Source: Polytrichum commune (taxonomy: Eukaryota > Streptophyta > Polytrichopsida > Polytrichales > Polytrichaceae). Taken from it: a DNA stretch of 64,000 bases. Below, piece by piece: positions 58,462 to 64,000 of the stretch (within the stretch, counting starts at the first letter, position 1; every line of letters begins with the position of its first letter). The DNA lies in assembly GCA_950295325.1 (NCBI GenBank), contig OX485809.1:40205081-40269080 (forward strand), read 5' to 3'. The notes under the pieces are model-generated. The model ran no database searches, was not told the origin of the DNA, and was given only the letters and a program-made list of their open reading frames with translations. The position numbers and the translations under genes were made by a program.

Positions 58462-60950
58462 TTAGCTCACTAGGGGTGATTAAGGGTTAAATTGCCACTC
58501 CCTACACTAATGTCAAAATATTGAATCCCTTCCATAAAACACTTACGTTGATAATTAGTGATAGATAGATAGATTTGTGTGTGTGTGGGGACCAAATCAA
58601 GTTTTTACCCACAATGGTTTAATTTCTATAGATTTTTGAAGTGATCCACTCTAATTATAACTTCCAAAATCATTGTTGATGATACAACCATTTGAAAAAT
58701 GGAACTATAGGATCGAAATAATGGTTCTTGATGTTTCATATGAATGGGGTCTCGAAGAAGATTGGATACACATGAAGGTTTTCTCCCTCCATCCCACTAA
58801 GGGGGGTAACTTCCATTTAATCCAAGGGGGCATGTGTTATGATGGGTCATTTTCATGGGCCTATGAAATAATGTACATATTCATGGAATGTTCCTCATGT
58901 ATCATGACAATTCTTAGAATATACTACTTAACCTCTAGGCACCTAGTTTAGGCCTTCAAAATAGGGTACGTGACAATAAACACCATTAGCAATGTAGTGG
59001 ATTGCACGACGATTCAAGGTTATGATGGAAACAATCGAGAAAATGCAACTTTTGATTAAAGGTTGTCATGGACATCTTTCATCGTCTTCCAACGTACAGT
59101 CAATTGATTTCGTATTCTTGAAAGGAGTTCGATTTATGACACCTGGCATGCATGTGCAATAAAAAAATAGTTCCCTCCCAAGTTTGTTGTTAATTCATCC
59201 CGATTTGACCCAACTGAGAAAAAATCCAAGTTTTGAACCCCATTTACATGTGAGTTGGTTCTACATAGAATATCGAGGCTATACAATGGTTCTATGCATT
59301 TTCATCCTCCCTGCCCACACAACTGGATCTTAGCGTGAGAAACTCCCTCGTATTCTCTCCGTTGTTTATATGATATTCATATGATCATGTAATGCTATAG
59401 CCTACTTCTCTAAATTGTAGTCATTAGAAACGAAGTCCGACTAAGTTATTTGGACATCGTGGAATAAAGGAATATCCAACTTTGTAAAAACTTAGATTCT
59501 AAGTAAAACATAAAACGATAGCATTGTGGAATCCCATTGTGTGAGTGACACTCAATGCAATTTAAGAATAAATTAAATTGTTGCTCTAGAATAATATACT
59601 TGAAGACTTGTCATAAAGCAACATCGAGCGGTTTCAAGGGCATCTATAATCTTGACCCATTCATGTCGGCCATTCAATGAGTGTGGATCGGCTTGCATAT
59701 TTGTATGGCTATGTTTGAGTGGCACATGACAAGGCTTGAAATTAAGGAGGGACACCAAAAAGACGCATGTCACGATGAGGTTGGACTTATGTGTGTATAA
59801 TAAATACAACATTCTATGGTCAACAATCATAATTAGTTGTGAGGGTCAAATATAGTGAGATCGTTTAAGGAGAAAGTGTATCTTCAAATTTATTTTTGCA
59901 TGTCACTTACGATTATGAAACTCAAAATGACAAACTTAAGGTATGTGGTCTTATTGGGGACACTTCCAACTCCACGTGCAATAATTGGTTGTTGGATCAA
60001 TCGGGATAATATCATTTGGTTAACAACCATTAATTACGAAGATTGTCTCCTCATGTTTTGGAATCGAAGTCAAGTAACAAAAATTGTAGTCGGTCAATGT
60101 GAAGATTCTCTTTCTCCACGGGGAGGTCACTTCATTGTCAAGTTGACACCACGTGCGGACAAAGTTTGCTACCCCTATATTACATGCCATATATAATTTT
60201 AAAATTTATGATGTTTTTTCTACATATACATAATCATTGATAGTATCTTTTGTATACTTTTTTGAAATTTTTAGTCATCTTTATTTATTTTTGTTATTTT
60301 CTTAGTTCAATTCTGTGTCATTCTAGTTAGAAATGGTATGTTTTATGAAAAAAACAAATCATCAAATTTTGTTACCACTTTTGAATATGTCATAGGTATT
60401 GTGTATATCTACTCATGAAAAAAAAATTATAAAATTTTGACCCATTTTGGTGGTGCAACTTACCAAAAGAAGATTTTTTTTGGTCGCACATGGTGTTCAA
60501 CTTGACAATGGAGTGATCTACCCGTGTCTTTCTCTATAAGTGATCCATACACATGCCCTCCCAATTGTGTTAGCTACTAATTGGACCTACAATGATGCTT
60601 ATATGCGGAACACATAGGCTAAGAATGAATTTCGATTTTATGTTTTGGTTTTATTGGTATAGGCATCCACCTACGCCCGACCATACTAGTGTACATGTTT
60701 ATGTTGGAATCTATCAAGTTGTGCCACATTTACAACTCATACTTATGTGTAAACAACTTTAACTTTACAACGACGTTATTTGCATGGTCCTTTCCACACC
60801 TAGAGGTACAAAATAAAATTTGAAAGGTTTATTGAAGTGTGATGAATCTCTTCATATTATTTTTGGGAGATCCCACTTGGTCCCTCGAGGGTTAACATAA
60901 GGTAAGCATGCCTGATTTGATTAGTGATCTTAATCAAACACCTGTATTTG
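58462..60950. other. Intergenic DNA with a GATA/TG microsatellite
   Basis: A short compound microsatellite (GATA)n with TG lies at about 58560-58588. A 113-codon plus-strand frame at 59855-60196 has no recognisable domain or splice context. Otherwise AT-rich. Confidence 0.4.
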
Positions 60951-60954
60951 AATG

Positions 60955-61250
60955 GTATGTAGTTTGGTGTGGCTTCACAATGGATACCAAAAAGACAAGT
61001 GTTTTAAAAGAAAGAAGTTGAACTACGTGCTCAAAATGTGATAACCATTCTAGGTTCAATACTCAACATAATTGGGTGGACCTATATGCGCATTCAATAA
61101 GTATGAGAATCTTCACTTGACAATAAACAAGATATTCGTACGAGCTCGAAAAATTGTGAGGAAAGTGGCTACATCCTCGACTTGGATTTGCTAACCAACT
61201 TGCACTAATTGCGTATTCCGTATCCTAGAAGGAGGGGGATGGTTAAAAAT
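60955..61250. repeat. Copy of the 36895-37185 dispersed repeat
   Basis: It shares GGATACCAAAAAGACA, ATTCGTACGAGCTC-like and GACTTGGATTTGCTAACC blocks in the same order as the copy 24 kb to the left. No coding capacity; class unknown. Confidence 0.6.
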
Positions 61251-61346
61251 AAATAAAAAATAGCCATTCTAAGACCCATCTATCTTAACTTATAAATCAT
61301 GTGTGTCATTCTTTCTTGGTCAACTGATTAACCTAGATACCACTTA

Positions 61347-61519
61347 GGGCCACTTCACACACGAACCACGGACCGTGGCCATTACATGGTATGGGCCCTT
61401 GATTCTCGTCCAAAGGCCGCACCACTAACATGGTCTGCCATGTAGAAGCCCATGCATGCTTTTCATCCACGATGATTTCCTTGGGCCCTCAGGCCTTCAC
61501 CTTCTAGTGTGAAGTGCAC
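61347..61519. mobile_element. Short Harbinger-type MITE fragment
   Basis: It begins GGGCCACTTCACAC, preceded by TTA, and ends with GTGTGAAGTGCAC, an approximate inverted copy of the start. It shares these ends with the larger element at 61568, which starts just 49 bp downstream. Confidence 0.45.
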
Positions 61520-61567
61520 TTGGACGGTCTTGGCCTTTTCGACCAACAAGAGATCTTGGAATGCTAA

Positions 61568-62705
61568 GGGCCACTTCACACATGAGATTGAGAGCCCATG
61601 ACCATTTCACTTCAAGCACTCTTATTGGTAGGAAAGGCGAAGCCGGTCCAAGTTCGCTGCTTCACACTACGCTCGAGGGACCAACGGAGTATGTGAATGC
61701 AAGATGGATGTAACGTCTGCATGGATTCCTACATGGCATCGAATGGATCATGTTTCATGGTCACTTGGACTATTTTCAAAAACCGCGTCTTGGAGGTAGG
61801 CCTAACACAAAACCGGGAGAACACGGCACTCCAAACACTCACAACTGTTGATTTATTCTATTCTATCATGTGTGAGGACCGCGCACGAATAGAAATTCAT
61901 TGAAATGGCATATGGTTGAGGGCCCCGTCACATATGGCTTCACACTACACTTGAGGATCCGTGACCACACCAGAGTTCGGGAAGTTTTTGAAGCCTTAGT
62001 GGCTAATTGCCGGTAGTTGCTACGAAGGGTCAGATTTTTTCCAATTTACATCGGCAAGAGCCGGTCTTTTGTAAAATCAATCGGCCAATTGCCCATATTT
62101 TCATTGGCCAATATCCGCTTAAATGGAATTCATATCGGCACTAATTGTTTAAAAAATGTATGAAAAGTTATTAGAAATCATTTCTTAGTACAAAATCTTG
62201 AATTAGTGAAAAGAAAGGCATGTTCAAAACTTTAAATTTGAGGAGTTAATATCCTTGGCAGGAATTGAACCTAGCAATGCCTTCACCGCTTGAAAGCCAA
62301 GGGTCTCCCAATTCTTCATAGAAGCAAATGGATTTGGTCATGGAAAGGTTGCATAATTCAAAAAGTTTAAGGTTTAGGGTACTTCCTCAAGTGCATCATC
62401 AGATGCCCCAAACAAATAGCACTCTGGATGCTTCCGGCTGAAATCCAGTAACTCACAAGAAGAATCGGCTACATTTCCGGGACATCCGATGGTTGGAAAT
62501 TTGGATTGAAATTCCGGGACATCCGATGGACCGGCCATGAGGAGAAATCCATCGGCTGATAATGAACTAGCCGTCGGTTTTCCCCGAACATAGGACCACA
62601 CTACATGATTTTGGAGGTGTGTTGGGACGGCCTTTGGACACCTTCTCTTGGGCCCTCACAATTAATTTCATGGTCACGGCTCTTGGCTCGTGTGTAAAGT
62701 GGCCC
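61568..62705. mobile_element. Harbinger-type non-autonomous element, TAA duplication
   Basis: The ends GGGCCACTTCACAC and the complementary GTGTAAAGTGGCCC are inverted repeats flanked by TAA at 61565-61567 and 62706-62708. Its left half matches the intronic MITE at 33321-33789. The right half (62000-62600) is additional sequence, with a duplicated TTCCGGGACATCCGATGG motif (62474-62491 and 62512-62529) and a 75-codon minus-strand frame of no known family. Confidence 0.78.
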
Positions 62706-62708
62706 TAA

Positions 62709-63607
62709 TAAGGAGCAGCCAAGCACGGCTGATGCTTTCCAACACAAAAATGGCGCCAAATAACTTATTGGGCCCGCTTCTATGATTGATGGTTCTTTTC
62801 CCGCCTGAAGCTGGGCTGACAGGTTGCCTTATACAAGAGTACCTTTGGCAAGGTCAGTCAAATCGATGTTGAGGTTGTCAATTTGAGATCAAGTAACAAC
62901 TTATTAGACATACCACACACTCCTACTTATGTGCAATCAAGTTGTCACACGCTAATTTATCGAAATTCCACACTATTTTGAGTAATCTCGGTACGTTCTA
63001 TTTTCCCACCATGGTTGCTATACGTATGAATGAACAAAGGTATCAAGTGTGTGATTTGTTTTTTGACCAAAGGTACTTTGCAAGGGTAGAGAGACAACCT
63101 TGTATTACATTGTTTTTTCATATTCACGTATTTTATAATATATAAATTAAACACACAATTATTAAAGTAACAAAAACACGTGACATGATTCTAATCATAT
63201 GTGAGAATCCCATTCTTATCATTGGTTCCATCAACACAACTAAAGTCGTCTAAACTTATTTTTTTATTTTCATAGTATTATTGGTTGTGATATTCAATCG
63301 AAACATTGTGACGATTAGTGTGACATGCACATAGGCGTTAATATGAGGTAAGTGACATTGATTACCATTTAATATTGTAATAAAAATTGATGTGATTGGT
63401 TGAGTTGAGCAAGTGTGAGTTGCAACAACTTCTTTGACACTTCTAAAAGAGTTTTGCATAAAGTCTCTCAAAGTGGGATGAAAATGTGGGTTTCATCCTT
63501 CTTTGAGAGTTTTCTTCTTTTCTTTTCTTTTTCTTTTTCTTCCTATTAAGAGCTCATTAGCTCATTGTGCGTCAATAGCATGTTCTAAAAGTTGGGTGAA
63601 ACCTCGG
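62709..63607. other. Spacer with pyrimidine tract
   Basis: A TTTTC-type pyrimidine tract lies at about 63510-63541. Small frames only; no gene is recognised. Confidence 0.4.
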
Positions 63608-64000
63608 GGAGTGCACTTGAAGTTAAGACTAGGAATCACGTGAGTGAGTACTTTTGACCCCCCCTATGTATGTACTAAAAAATCATCTAAAAATTGTAAA
63701 AAAAATATGAAGTTGTTAAACACAATCTAAAGTTCATGTTGTATAAATTTCAAAAAATAATCAACTATAAATATTTTTAAATTGATATTTGAAGCAAAAA
63801 ACAATGCATTTTAGTTCAAACTTCTATCATTTTTAAAATAATTTTCATCCTGAAATTTATACCAAGTGATAGATATATACGTAATGATTTGGCACTTAAA
63901 AAGTCTTAATTTAAAATTTATTTTAAGGCCAAGTATTGTAGGGGGTATGCCATTAAAACGCACTCACGTGTATTCCTAATCTTAACTTTAAGTGCACTCC
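63608..64000. mobile_element. MITE-like element reaching the window end
   Basis: The left end GGAGTGCACTTGAAGTTAAG and the final bases of the window, which read GGAGTGCACTTAAAGTTAAG on the minus strand, form an inverted repeat of about 55 bp that includes CACGTGAGTG. The interior is AT-rich and non-coding. The right flank lies outside the window, so the end and the target duplication cannot be confirmed. Confidence 0.72.

Noticed and set aside
1-64000. CRISPR arrays, rRNA or tRNA genes
   Set aside because: No regularly spaced short repeats with unique spacers and no tRNA or rRNA core sequence was seen by eye; a tRNA scan was not possible.

Overview
This is a window of a land-plant nuclear genome. 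Evidence: introns follow GT-AG rules, intergenic DNA is AT-rich and full of eukaryotic transposons (Ty1-copia, pogo/Tigger, Tc1, PIF/Harbinger and MULE-like foldback elements), two long proteins have plastid/mitochondrial-type N-terminal extensions, and one gene matches the plant splicing factor SR45. The lineage cannot be fixed from the sequence; a seed-free plant is only a guess. There are no operons, CRISPR arrays or recognisable rRNA/tRNA genes.

Layout. 1-7300 is repeat-rich intergenic DNA with microsatellites and MITE-like elements. 7640-17400 holds a many-exon plus-strand gene for a HAD-superfamily cN-II-type 5'-nucleotidase, with a possible alternative last exon. 18494-20526 is a decayed pogo/Tigger transposon; a shorter relative lies at 37274-38587. 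20582-25895 is a complete but broken Ty1-copia retrotransposon on the minus strand, with both LTRs and a 5-bp target duplication. 27480-28138 is a Tc1-like (DD34E) transposase fossil. 29018-29896 is a nearly perfect foldback transposon with a 9-bp target duplication, apparently inside a protein-like stretch. 31155-35885 is a minus-strand gene for a kynurenine-3-monooxygenase-like flavoprotein with a C-terminal membrane helix; its introns and upstream region carry tandem repeats and a MITE. 39855-41120 is a PIF/Harbinger element with half a transposase. 41-50 kb is repeat-derived DNA. 51-56 kb holds a 13-coding-exon SR45/RNPS1-like gene with a GC-rich promoter region. 56-64 kb is intergenic with a second foldback relative, Harbinger-type MITEs and a MITE running into the window end.

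The three host genes (nucleotide phosphatase, flavin monooxygenase, RNA splicing factor) have no obvious joint function; their proximity looks incidental. No clearly new multi-gene system was found. The best leads are the foldback element inside a possible gene, a Tc1-type transposase in a plant, two orphan exon-like stretches at 28.9-31.0 kb, and alternative C-termini of the nucleotidase.
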